From Euryodendron excelsum (Eukaryota; Streptophyta; Magnoliopsida; Ericales; Pentaphylacaceae): DNA of 64,000 nt. Location: positions 10,842,001-10,906,000 of the forward strand of contig CM065389.1 in the NCBI GenBank assembly GCA_033060915.1, read 5' to 3'. Positions 1 to 11,859 of this stretch are shown one piece after another (position 1 is the first letter of the stretch; every line of letters starts with the position of its first letter). The notes under the pieces are model-generated. The model did no database searches and was not told where the DNA came from. It saw nothing but the letters and a program-made list of their open reading frames with translations. The position numbers and the translations under genes were made by a program.

Positions 1-62
1 AATATACAACTAAAACACTAGCTAGTAGCTACTACTACTAGGCAAATCTAACTGAATCAACT

Positions 63-478
63 TCAGCAACTGTCGGAAAGAGCCACCAAAGGATGATACC
101 ATTTTCCTCCCATTGCTTGAGCAGCTACCCAGTGGGCAAATTCATTCGCAGAACGGGGATCCTACACAAAAGACAAAGTCTTATCTCTGGCCAAAACTTT
201 GATATCTTCGGCAATAAAAGTAATCTCGCACCTACCTCCTGAATTGGATTTGTCCAAATTATTTAAAATCAGAGCTGAATAAGTCTCGAAAATAGCTGGG
301 GAATTCCTCCTGCTAGCCATACAGCATGCTACCTGAATAGCTGAATGGCCCAGGCTTCAGTAGCCAAAGTAGAGGAAACTCTGATTCTACATCCAGAGCT
401 TCACCAGCAGAGTTTCTGGCATTGACTACGTATTCTCCCTTCTTCTGGCTAGCATTAAAAGCTTCATCACAATTATGG
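63..478 (-). pseudogene. Degenerate RNase H-like (RVT_3 type) fragment
   Basis: Read on the minus strand, this stretch gives pieces that resemble the RNase H-like domain of plant non-LTR retroelements and related proteins. An N-terminal NCDEAF-type start appears near 478, then a TLATEAWAIQ piece, and near the end a NEFAHWVAAQA piece matching the usual 'RxANxxAHWxA' C-terminal motif. The pieces lie in different frames, and an in-frame TAG sits just before the last one, so no intact protein can be made. The likely N-terminal continuation lies beyond a MITE-like insertion at 477-722. This is a dead retroelement or domesticated-RNase H relic. The family call is by motif only. Confidence 0.55.
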
Positions 479-722
479 AGGTGTTTGGATCGGCAACTTA
501 TATGCTATAAGTTATATTTAAAAATTATTTTTTAAGTGATTTTTTATAAAAATGTAAAAAGTTCATAAGTGACTTTTTTTAGTAGAGTTTTGGTAAATAA
601 CTTTTTTTAAGTGACTTTCTTAAATGGCTTATTTGAGGGTGAGCTAATAACATTTTAAAAATAATTAAGCAAGTTTTAAGTTCAAGCGGCCAAGCCATAA
701 TAAGCTATGTCCAAATAACTCC
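477..722. repeat. MITE-like AT-rich element
   Basis: The ends form imperfect inverted repeats: GGAGGTGTTTGGATCGG on the left, and GGAGTTATTTGGACATAGC as the reverse complement of the right end. A short direct TAT flanks each side. The interior is very AT-rich. A related end (GGTGTTTGGGTGGCTAACTT in reverse complement) occurs at about 58540-58563, so this is a dispersed family. It splits the RNase H-like relic. Confidence 0.5.
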
Positions 723-1633
723 TATGTTTAATATAATCCTCTCTTGAAGGGCTCCCTTCTACTGACGTTACTCGGATCATTTCTCCTAATCATAGGAGCC
801 TGCGACTAAGCAGCTTGAAGGAAATCAAAAGAGGCCATCCTAGCTTTTGAATAGTTGACTCGGAATTTACAGAGCATCACTAGAGATAAACTCATTTCGG
901 TATTCAAAAACTGGTATATGTATAGCATTTTACCAGACGAATAGATTGTGGAATTGGTTGGAGGGCTATAGCAGAGTCTGCATTTTTGTCTCAAAACCGT
1001 GGCATCCACATACAGGGTAGTCGTCTAAACAAAATTTCTGTAGGCCATCATCTTCTAAATCTTGTAATGGATACCAGCCTTCATCTTTCGGGCTAAGTCG
1101 GTACCATATTAATCAACCATCTTCCAACCAAGCAGGACATACATGGGTTAAAGCTGTTCAGCTCAAAAATTTTGGTGGGGATTAGAGATTTTAGCTACTT
1201 CTAGAAACACCCTTTGACCATAATTAGGTACTAAATTACAGTTTGGTGTTTCGTTTCAATGTGACTCGTAGTTGGTTCAGGTCCTATTATCCATCGACAA
1301 TGATGATATCAATTGAACACTCACAATTAGTCCATTTTCAATACTAAAATCTTATCAGAAATTGGGCATACAATCGTTAGATGGCAGAAAATGGCATCAA
1401 TTGCTAACTTTTCGTTTCGATTTTTTTCCCCGACATCGTATACAAGAACTCCAATTCTAATAAATAAATAAACCAACAAATTCATGAAAACTCAATTGAA
1501 AATACACACATTGGAGGGTGCTCCTCAGACAAAGTCTGTTATGAACCATTGTATCTTCAATCTTGTAAAGCTGAAGATAGATTCTTCAACCTGGGCTTGC
1601 TATCTTATGCCACTGCAAAGCATTTTGGCTTGG

Positions 1634-1855
1634 CTAGCCCTTGTGGCCTAGCGTTACAGCTTCTTTGCTATCGGATTCCGGCAACGACACAACGGTTGGA
1701 TGGATCTTCTTGAACATCCCAAAGAAGCAACCGTTGGATATTTTCCTTTGATGAGCAATCACTCGGCTCTGATCTTTTCCCTCTTCCAAGCTCTTCATCT
1801 TCTCCTTGTGGAGTTTTCGCATCACGTAAGCTTCAGCAAGGCCAGTGGTAGCCAT
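1634..1855 (-). CDS. Small conserved protein, type I (73 aa), copy a
   Basis: This intact 73-codon frame starts at the ATG within a CCATGG context. The protein begins MATTGLAEAYVMRKLHKEKM, a basic, probably helical segment, followed by a conserved GCFFxxFKKIHP core and an acidic tail. There is no signal peptide or membrane segment, so it is probably cytosolic or nuclear. The same YVMRKLHKEKMK and GCFxxxFKKIHP blocks recur in the type-II proteins at 3698, 7547 and 18444, and in the near-identical copy at 12607, so the frame is under some constraint or recently duplicated. A T/A-rich TATA-like run lies about 90 bp upstream (1942-1959). I recognise it only as a small angiosperm protein type of unknown function. 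Longer upstream in-frame codons exist but are UTR-like. Confidence 0.65.
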   Translation of the reverse strand: MATTGLAEAYVMRKLHKEKMKSLEEGKDQSRVIAHQRKISNGCFFGMFKKIHPTVVSLPESDSKEAVTLGHKG

Positions 1856-1941
1856 GGACAAGAGTGATATATGAGAAACTTGTTCTTTGAAATGGGTTGT
1901 TGTTTGATGATCTTTTGGTGATAAGTTTGGGGGAGACCAGA

Positions 1942-2046
1942 GGGAGATATATATAAAAGTTTGTATGTACAGGCTTGGAGCGCAAGCAAAGGATTGATTA
2001 GACTCCCCCGAGTGGGGGCTTTTCACTTACATCATTCGTTACGTAA
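1942..2046 (-). promoter_or_regulatory. Putative promoter of type-I small gene
   Basis: On the minus strand, about 90 bp upstream of the start codon, there is a TATATATA run (1942-1959). Further up is a perfect hairpin, CCCCC-GAGT-GGGGG (2005-2018), then a TTACGTAA palindrome with an ACGT core of the bZIP-binding type (2039-2046). The same set recurs at 12912-13029 and, without the gene, at 4511-4625. Confidence 0.45.
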
Positions 2047-2330
2047 GATGTCGCATTACCCTTCGTGTTTGGTTTTTAATTGGTTTAACATCATTTAATT
2101 AGCTAGCTAGTTACGACTTTCAGAGCCCGTTTGAAAATTAGGGAAGGGACGGCTAAGAGAAAAAGAAAAAAAAAAATTTCTTTGGTTTTGTAAAAATAAT
2201 AAAAGAAAATAAGAGAGGGTGATTGTTTTGTTCTCTGTTCTTTTTTTTTTGTCTCTTCCATTTTCCTCTCAAATTGAATCGAACTGAAATTTTTTTTTTT
2301 TGTTTTCTTTAATTTCCTCCCCAAGTTCTA

Positions 2331-3697
2331 GTAAGCGCGTACCCTGACTAGTCTCCTTCTCGGTCCAATCACAAGCAAATCATTCAAGTCAGGACTTAGA
2401 TATTTACAAAAAATAACTACCTTGCAGCTAACTCTTAACAAGAATCGAAGTTTAACTTATCAAGAAGAGACCAAAAATCTCAGCCAACTATAGTAACTCA
2501 GTTATTTTCAAAATTTATATTTTGACTTGTAGTTTGAGAATCCTAAAAATTTGTAAACACCCCTTAAATAGTTTTAAAAAATAGTTTTTGTAATGTTTTT
2601 CAATTTTGTCCTCTAAGAATTTATAAACACCACCCTTAAATAGTTATTTTAAGTTTATGTATATTATTATAATTTTGCCCTCTAAGAATTTAAGTCTATA
2701 TACATTATTATAATTTCACTTCAAAACAAAATACCTCTAATGATGATTCTCAATTATAAAAATATCATAATCACATTATTCTAGTAAAGTTTTTTTGTAC
2801 AAATTTTTTAAAGAATAATATTTTTCAAACATTACATATGTGTTTGTGTATATATATATATGAAAATCAAATACCTTTTCGGTGATTAGGAAAAATAAAG
2901 AGTTATAATTAATGATTGTTCTTAGATGAATTTTCTGACATCACCGTTACACAACTCCACAACGGGTAGATTTGTCGTCCCTGAAAATTTGAGCATGAGG
3001 TAACGTTCAGCAAGGCAAATCATATTCAAGATTTATGAGCATAACCATGTATGTAAACATGAGTTTTCTGTAAACGGAGGTTGGTTGAGTTGGTAAGGAT
3101 CAAACACTTTACTTGAAAAAGTTTACATTCAATTTTTGCTGTCAATAGTCTCTCTTGGTAAACAATCTATAAGTCCAATATAAGCTCTCATATGGATTTG
3201 AGGCTTGCCTTGGCCTTGTACTGAGATAGCCTCTCCTCACTCTAAACTTTTAAACACAAAAAAGAAAAAAAAAAACACAAACAAACAAACAAGGACCTAG
3301 CCTTTAGGGGTGGGAAGCCTTGGCACCTCCCAGCTTTTGATTTATTTTCGAATATATTATGTATATATATAATGTTCAAGCAAAAAATTATTTTATTAAC
3401 ACCTCTCATAATTTAAAACCTTTAATTTTTGGATGGTAGACTGTGAATTATACCTATTTTTTTGCTTGAAAAAATAACTAATTTGTCATTTTTTTCATTA
3501 CATTGATCACGTAGAATTGAAGCTAATTTTATTTTTCATATAAAAATTTAGTCTTGTATCTTAATATATTTCTTGTGCTTGCGTACTTTTTTAATAAAAT
3601 TTTCAAACAAAATGAGAGGTTGTTTGTCTCATTCATTTCAAACCAAAACCAAAGCATAATGGCACAAAATAAGAGGTTTCTCATGCTTGCATCGTAA
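2331..3697. repeat. AT-rich spacer of the tandem unit, copy 1
   Basis: No gene is seen. The stretch matches 5280-6610 and 14700-17520 (apart from insertions there), including phrases such as 'cctctaagaatttataaacacc' and the 'ggtgggg...ggcacctcccagcttttgatt' block at 3308-3345. It lacks a segment of about 900 bp (equivalent to 6617-7525) that the other two copies keep, so it has lost DNA relative to them. Confidence 0.6.
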
Positions 3698-3946
3698 TTA
3701 GCCATGTGAGCCTAGACAACTCTTGTGAATATCCCATGTCTCGGCTTCTTTTGTAGCAGAGTCCGGTGGCGTCGCTCCTGTTGGGTGAATTTTTTTAAAA
3801 ATTATGGAAAAACAACCACCAGAAACTTCTTCATGATCAGCAATCACTTCTTTCTCATCTCTCTCTTTTTCCATTCTCTTCATCTTCTCCTTATGGAGCT
3901 TTCGCATAACGTAAACTTCAAAAAGATTAGTTCCAGCCAATGCCAT
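3698..3946 (-). CDS. Small conserved protein, type II (82 aa), copy 1
   Basis: This intact frame encodes an 82-residue protein beginning MALAGTNLFEVYVMRKLHKE, with a charged KEKMKRMEKERDEKE helix and a GCFSIIFKKIHP core. It ends five residues later than its 77-residue paralogue at 18444. No signal peptide or transmembrane segment is visible. The TATA-like repeat present upstream of the other two type-II copies (7876-7902, 18777-18788) is shortened here to a non-TATA sequence around 4037-4050, so expression may differ. The function is unknown. It sits between spacer sequence and a truncated type-I unit. Confidence 0.6.
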   Translation of the reverse strand: MALAGTNLFEVYVMRKLHKEKMKRMEKERDEKEVIADHEEVSGGCFSIIFKKIHPTGATPPDSATKEAETWDIHKSCLGSHG

Positions 3947-4143
3947 GGCTCACCAATATAGCAACTAGCAAGACTTGAGTTTTTACAATTGGGTTGTGTA
4001 GTAACAAGGTTGGGAGTTCTCAAAGAGGGTTATATGAATGTGTGTATCTATGATACATGTTTGTATGGACTTGGAAATCAAGCAAACTTAAGGAGACTGG
4101 AAGTTTCTATGCGGTTTCATGGATATGCTTACGAGTTTGAAGA

Positions 4144-4389
4144 TTAAGAAAAGAAACAAACACAGTTGTGCTTTTCTTCCAGAAGTAAACTTTGATTAGT
4201 CCTCTTGTTGCTTAGTCCATTACCCATTTGCCTTTTCCTTGTGGAGAAAGGAAGAAACTTGATGGTGGGGTCAGCAAAGGCAAGATTTTCTGGCCTTGTG
4301 CCATTGTTTGGGGTCAAGTAAAAATTGGTTGTGAACATGTGATGGAAATGGGTTGGGATAGAAGCAGCCAATTTGAGCTCAAACTCCAC
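4144..4389 (-). other. Conserved open frame upstream of type-II gene, copy 1
   Basis: This minus-strand frame of 81 codons begins MEFELKLAAS and has relatives at 7947-8225 and 18842-19120. The shared part runs about 75 codons (core FADPTIKFLPFSTRKRQMGN) and the 3' ends differ. It lies 200-440 bp upstream of the type-II gene. The diverged type-I unit carries a nucleotide-level relative at the same place (13130-13330) in which the frame is not preserved. It may be promoter or UTR sequence rather than a protein gene. Confidence 0.3.
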
Positions 4390-4510
4390 CAGGGCCAGGC
4401 TTCGTCAAAGTCAAGGTTTTCTCATAGCATTTTCTCCTCACTCACAACATTTAATTAAATTAAAATAAATCCACATTTTCCAAAAGTTATGAAAATTTTA
4501 GTTCTGCCGA

Positions 4511-5200
4511 GGGAGATATATATAGATGTTTGTATGTACAGGCTTGGAGAGCAAGCAAAGCTTTGATTACGAATTGAAAGACTCCCCCGAGTGGGGGCTT
4601 TTCACTAGCATCATTCGTTACGTAAGATATCATATTACCCTTTGTGTTTGGCTTTTAATTGGTTTAACATCAATTAATTAGCAAGCTAATTGTGGGCCAA
4701 ATGTTTTTTTCTGGCTGCTTGATTGCTCCTTGAAACGTTTCACATGTGCATTTTCCTTGAGGAAGGAAAAGAAATTTGATGGTGGCTACGACGGTGGGAG
4801 TATCGGCGAAGGTGAAGGAGTATGTGACGAGTCTGTGGGCTTTGCCTTGGCAAATGACTTCTCCTGGAGACTCTATTCAAGGGGTCAAGGAAGATCAGCT
4901 GCTGTGGGATTACTATAAGAGGCCGTTTAGAACTTAGGGGAGGAAAGGGTAAGAGAAAAAGAAGAAAAATATTTTCTCTTTTCTTCTTTGGTTTTGTAAA
5001 AATAATAAAAAGAAAAAAGAGAGAATGATTGTTTTGTTTTCTTACTTTTTGTGTTTTTTTTCATTTCCTCTTCCCTTTTTCTCTTAGGTTGAATCAAACA
5101 GGAAATTTTTTTTGTTGTTTTCTTTCATTCCCTCCCCAAGTTCCTGTAAAATCTACATTTTTTGACGAGCCATCACACCTCCGAGGCCGAGCCAGGTGTG
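4511..5200. repeat. Truncated type-I unit (upstream part only)
   Basis: At about 4507-4511 the sequence switches from type-II flanking DNA (shared with 8341) to the interior of the type-I upstream region (shared with 12913). It therefore carries the hairpin at 4584-4597 and the TTACGTAA site at 4618-4625, but no type-I gene. This marks an unequal recombination junction. No gene is supported here. Confidence 0.65.
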
Positions 5201-5269
5201 GCATGGGCAGCTGCTATTTCAAATTTTCAAAAATTATATATACTTTTTGTGGAGTTGTCGGGGTGACCA

Positions 5270-7546
5270 GGCAACTTGCGCGCACCTTGACTAATCTCCT
5301 TTTCGGGCAGGTCATCGAAGCCAAAACTTAGATATTCACAAAGAATAAACACCTTGTGGCTAACTATTACACTTAACAAGAGTTAAACTTTTAACTTCTC
5401 AAAAAGAGACCAAAAATCCTAGTCAACTACAGTAACTCAGTTATTTTCAAAATTCGTATTTTGACTTGTAGTTTGAGAATCCTAAAAGTTTGAAAATACC
5501 CCTTAAAAAAATTTGTATTTTGACTTGTAATTTGAAAATCCTAAAAAAATAGTTTTGTAATGTTTTTCAATTTTGCCCTCTAAGAATTTATAAACACCAC
5601 CCTTAGATAGTTATTTTAAGTTTATGTACAATATTATAATTTTGCCCTCTAAGAATTTAAGTCTATATACACTATTATAATTTCACTTCAAAACAAAACA
5701 CCTCTAATGATAACTCTCAATTACAAAAATGTCATAATCACATTATTCTAGTGAAGTTTTTTGGTACAAATTTTTTAAAGAATAATATTTTTCAAACATT
5801 ACATGTGTGTTTGTGTGTATATATATATATAAAAATCAAATGCCTTTTTGGTGATCAGGAAAAATAAATAGTTATAATTAATAATTGTTCTTGGATGAAT
5901 TTTCTGACTTCACTGTTACACAACTCCACCATGGGCAGATTTGTCGTCCCTGAAAATTTGCTCCGTGCATGAGTTAACGTCTAGCAAGGGGAATCACATT
6001 CATGATTTATGAACATAACCATGTATGTAAACAGGGCCTTCTGCCAGTGGAGGTTGGTTGAGTTGATATGGATCGTACACCTCGCTTGAGAAAGTCTAAA
6101 TTTAATTTCTGTTGTCAATAGTTTCTCTTAGTAGACAATTTGTAAGTCTAATATAAACCCTGATATAGATTTGCAGCTTGCCTTAGCCTTGTATTGTGGT
6201 AGCCTTCCTTTCACCCTAAACTTTTAAACACTAAAAAATAAAATAAAACAAACAAACAGGGGCCTACCTTTAGAGGTAGGGTGCTTTGGCACCTCCCAGC
6301 TTTTGATTTATCTTTGAATATATTATGTATATGTATAATGTTCAAGTAAACACTTATTTTATTGGCACCTCTCATAATTTAAAACATTTAATTTTTGGAT
6401 AGTAGAGTGTGGTTTACACCTATTTTTTTGCTCAAAAAAATAACTAATTTGTCATTTTTTCCTTACTGTGATAACGTAGAATTGAAGCTAGTTTTATTTT
6501 TTATATAAAAATTTAGTCTTGCTTCCTAATATATTTCTCATACTTGCAAATGTTTTAATAGAATTTTCATACAGAATGAGAGGTTCTTTTTGTCTCATTC
6601 ATTTCAAACCAAAGCATCCACTATTTTGACTAGTATTTTAATAAAGTTCATTGTAGACCAGTTTGATTTGACTTTTTTGTAATTTTTTTTATTTTGTATT
6701 TTTGGCTTATAAGTTAAAAAATTAGAATTTTTTAACTATTTTACTTTTAACAGGATAATATATGCGAAAAAGCAAAAAAATTTCAAAATCTCGGCCTAAG
6801 CCAAGTAAAAAAAGCTCAAAAAAATTCAGGCCCGCCCCAATATCTAAATTTCCGTGAGCAAGAGATATTTACCACATTGTTAGTGTTCCCATCTAATTGG
6901 GATGTAATAGTTACTACGAAGCAAGTGTATTTAATCAAAGTCTTGTGGTCTAAGAATGATAGGATAATATCAATTATATACTAGATCCCAACAGCCCCTG
7001 TTGTTTCTTCAATAAAAATAATTACAACATTTGAGTTGGAGAGATAATTACCAACTCTGATAAAGATACATTGGTTCTTATATAGACAAGGAGAAGATAT
7101 TCCAGGTCCACTAATTGACAACCAAAAACAGGAAAGAATTTAAAAAAGGATTAAATATGACAAAGAATTGAAAAGCATGGGACTTATGAAGGAGCTTTGT
7201 ACCTTCCTCAATTCAAGAATTCTATCCTCTGTTTTTCCTAACCAACCATTTCCTAATTGACATTTTTGCTTGTCTTCACCTTCTGATATTGGAGTTGGTA
7301 AGCTTCATGCAATGCTAAACATTCACAAGTTTAAAAGAAAAAACAAGAGGAGGAAATGCAGAAAATCTAGATTAAAGTTTCCTTTTCTGTCAAAGCATTA
7401 ATGAACAAAAATTACTACAAAAATCAAAACATAGGGTGCCTCTTACTATTTACAACAAATTAAATTGAAGGAATAAAAAAATTACAGAAACTTTAACTAG
7501 AACACCAATTACTCAGCCACTGATTTAATTAGCCATGTGAGCGCAG
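5270..7546. repeat. AT-rich spacer of the tandem unit, copy 2
   Basis: No gene is seen. The stretch parallels 14604-18440, but without the two long insertions found there. The part from 6617 to 7525 is shared only with 17525-18420 and includes T-rich and A-rich tracts that look like MITE remnants. Confidence 0.55.
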
Positions 7547-7780
7547 TCAACTCTTGTGAATATCCCTTGTCTCGGCTTCTATTGTAGCAGAGTCCGGTGG
7601 CGCCGCTCCTGTTGGGTGAATTTTCTTAAAGATTATGGAAAAACAACTGGCAGAAACTTCTCCTTCATGATCAGCAATCACTCCTTTCTCATCTCTCTCT
7701 TTTTCCATTCTCTTCATCTTCTCCTTATGGAGCTTTCACATAACGTAAACTTCAACAAGACTAGTTCCAGCCAATGCCAT
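7547..7780 (-). pseudogene. Small conserved protein, type II, copy with premature stop
   Basis: By alignment to the intact copy at 18444-18677, the 78-codon frame starts at 7780 and ends at 7547. Codon 15 (7736-7738) is TGA where the intact copies have CGA (arginine in the YVMRKLHKEK block). The change is a CpG-type transition. The rest of the frame is open to the normal stop. A TATA-like repeat (7876-7902) is still present upstream. Unless the stop is read through, or translation restarts at a downstream methionine, no full protein is made. Confidence 0.75.
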
Positions 7781-7946
7781 GGCTCACCAATATAGCAACT
7801 AGCAAGACTTGAGTTTTTACAATTGGGTTGTGTAGTAACAAGGTTGGGAGATCTCAAAGACGGTTATATGAATGTGTGTATATATATATATAGATACATG
7901 TTTGTATGGACTTGGAAAGCAAGCAAACTTAAGAGACTGGAAGTTT

Positions 7947-8225
7947 CTATGCTGATTCATGGATATGCTTACAAGTTTGAAGATTAGGAAATAAACGCAG
8001 TTTGTGCTTTTCTTCCACAAGTAAACTTTGACTAGTCCTCATGTTGCTAAGTCCGTTACCCATTTGCCTTTTCCTTGTGGAGAAAGGAAGAAACTTGATG
8101 GTGGGGTCAGCGAAGGCAAGATTTTCTGGCCTTGTGCCATTGTTTGGGGTCAAGGAAAAATTGGTTGTGAACATGTGATGGAAATGGGTGGGGATAGAAG
8201 CAGCCAATTTGAGCTCAAACTCCAC
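7947..8225 (-). other. Conserved open frame upstream of type-II gene, copy 2
   Basis: This 92-codon relative of 4144-4389 has the same MEFELKLAAS start and FADPTIKFL core, followed by a different C-terminal end. It is not recognised as a known protein. It may be conserved simply because the whole unit was duplicated. Confidence 0.3.
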
Positions 8226-8450
8226 CAGGGCCAGGCTTAGTCAAAGTCAAGGTTTTCTCATAGCATTTTCTCCTCACTCACAACATTTAATTAAATTAAA
8301 ATAAATCCACATTTTCCAAAAGTTATGAAAACTTTAGTTCTGCCGAGTTCCAATTCAGACATTACCGTAAGAATAAGAACTGAAATTATCAGTCAACATT
8401 CAATGCTACAATTGACATGGAAGAAGGAATTCATCCGACATAAGATTTTA

Positions 8451-8861
<411 letters not shown>

Positions 8862-8972
8862 TTATTTCCCCGAGTGTGCAAAAAATTCACTCAAGAAAAC
8901 AACTTTTTCGGCCAACAATTCAAATGGTGAAAATGTTCAAAGGATCAACACTTCAAATGAAAGTTTTCTTTA

Positions 8973-9335
<363 letters not shown>

Positions 9336-9375
9336 TTAGGAGACCAAGATGATAAACATTAAGCAGTGGGAATTA

Positions 9376-9795
<420 letters not shown>

Positions 9796-9809
9796 TTACT
9801 ATTTAAAAA

Positions 9810-10570
9810 GAAGGTTTAATTAGCCGGTTAGTCCTTATATTTTGGGCCTAGTCTCATTTCGTACATCTAGTTTTAATTTCAATCTAATAGGTCCAATCGA
9901 AAATGGGCGTTAGCCAAATGGACGGAAAGCAATCACCTGCTATGCATATGTGGGGTAAAATAGTAAAATCCGCACACCGTCAATCCTTTCTTTACCCCTC
10001 CGTGTTCTCACTTCCTCTTCTTCTCACCTCCCCCACCCCAACAACACCACCACCACCCACCCTTCAGCCCCTCCCCGGACCATGCCCCGCCCGCCACCCA
10101 CCACAGTCCCACCGCAACAACCCAAGCCCTGTCCCTCCCCGTTCTCCCCCAATCCCTCTTGCCACCCTTCACCCAATCACAGTGCCACCGCACCCTCCGT
10201 ATCCTCAACGATAAGCAAAAATTGCTTTTTCTGTTAAACAAGCAGACCCACCATGTGGAACAGGTAATCAAAAGATTTTCATAACCTTGCAGCCGCCTTC
10301 AATATTGATTGAATTGTGTTTAACTTTTAGAGAGAGAAAATTAATTGGGTTTAAAAAATTTTGTTGGGTCTCTTTTTTCTCTATTGTGTCTCTGTTTTTT
10401 CTTTTTCTTTTCGCTAACCCTGCTTTTTTGGGTCTGTAAGAATGGTTCAAGACAATTATACGCAACAATGAAGACAATTAATGACAGCAAATTGAAATTT
10501 AAGGCCCGTTTTCGATTGGCCCTACTAGACACCAATTACAAAATTAAAGGTTATTTTTGTTGAAATTGAA
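9810..10570. repeat. Repeat-like block within an ALD1 intron (both copies)
   Basis: It lies between the 9382-9702 and 10827-10877 exons and is matched at 24965-25770 in copy 2, so it predates the duplication. The edges carry phrases common in plant DNA transposon remnants (GGTTAGTCCTTATA near the left). The centre (10000-10210) is strongly C-rich and low in complexity. Open frames over the C-rich tract are not credible genes. Copy 1 lacks a short segment present at 25040-25075. Confidence 0.4.
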
Positions 10571-10964
10571 ACCACAAGGATAAAATCGAAATTTTAAGAT
10601 CTTCTTGTTCATCTGTTTTCAGGAGCTACATGTTGCTTGTCCACAAGCAAGAGAACTTGAAAATAGGGATTGATTTGACCTGTGTACAGCACAAGTGTGT
10701 TTGATAGTTTACCAAAAGATTTGTTGTATTTGCTAGCAGTTGTGAAAAGAAAAAATTGTGTATCCTTGCAATGAGGATGATGTTTGAACATTTCATGATC
10801 ACCTAACAAAGGTCTTATAAAATTACCGGAAAAGATGGATCCTGCACTGCCATCGTTACGTTACATCCCATAAGCATCTGCTGCCTAAAAAGGGGAAAAA
10901 AAGAAGAAGATCAAAAAACAAAAATAAAAGAAAAATATCTGGATTCTTTACCCTTCTTTTCTTA

Positions 10965-11207
<243 letters not shown>

Positions 11208-11859
11208 TTACAGTACTGTACTACTTTAGTCTGGTGTATCAACAGGAAACAATAAAGAAAGGCTTTATGTTATAATAACTTTTTGTTAGTCTCCTCCAGT
11301 AAATAAGCTTGGATAAAGTGGTCCATCTTGCACTGTCTTTTGCATAGTTAATTTCGGAAGTCTAAGCCAACCAACCTAAACCAAGACCGAGCTTTGAGTA
11401 ACTGTAATTATTCTTCCAACTTTAGGACTTTAAACAGAAATTGTGGAGTTTAACTGTCATTATACCATGTTTCCTTGCTCGGCTCCATATCCTCTATAAC
11501 CTCGGACAGTTGATAAGGCATGTACATGCTGCAAGACAGAAAAAAAAAAAAAAAAAAAAAGCATAATAAACAATTATCCATCAAGATAAAGGGGCAAAAA
11601 ATATGACAAGAAGTAAAACAGACAAAGATATTGAATTCTTGCTGGTGAAGAATGCACTCCCGTTTTCATGGTTATGGATGCGAATGTAGATGCTCTGACA
11701 GTCCAAAGCATATTGCTGCTTTAAATGGAGCCTATTACATTGCTAACACTATCAACATCTCCTTAAGGTTGTAGCTGAAAGGGAGCCTCTGAGTTACCTC
11801 AGCCATAGCTGATGTTATGATTTCTGGTATAGGCTCTGATGGATGATTGCAGGAGTATC

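Larger units (their letters stand above)
869..2330. repeat. Type-I unit, copy a (duplicate of 11860-13590)
   Basis: From about 869 the sequence matches 11860 onward almost base for base, through the small type-I gene and its upstream region. The match includes a CCCCC-GAGT-GGGGG hairpin, a TTACGTAA palindrome and a T/A-rich tract around 2160-2310. The 600 bases left of the gene (1020-1630) are conserved between copies but hold no convincing coding sequence. A third copy at 4511-5200 keeps only the upstream part. The copies are the ends of a large tandem duplication. Confidence 0.8.

Noticed and set aside
806..1009. 67-codon minus-strand frame, partly repeated at 11799-11990
   Set aside because: The shared part (DATVLRQKCRLCYSPP) is conserved only as part of the duplicated unit and its ends differ between copies. 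No support as a gene.
3698..3946. Small proteins as secreted peptide hormones of the IDA, PIP or CEP type
   Set aside because: No signal peptide and no conserved hormone motif at the C-terminus.
10008..10271. Open frames over the C-rich part of the ALD1 intron
   Set aside because: They are low-complexity Pro/Gly/Trp-rich translations of a C-rich tract, shared by both copies only because of the duplication. No recognisable protein.
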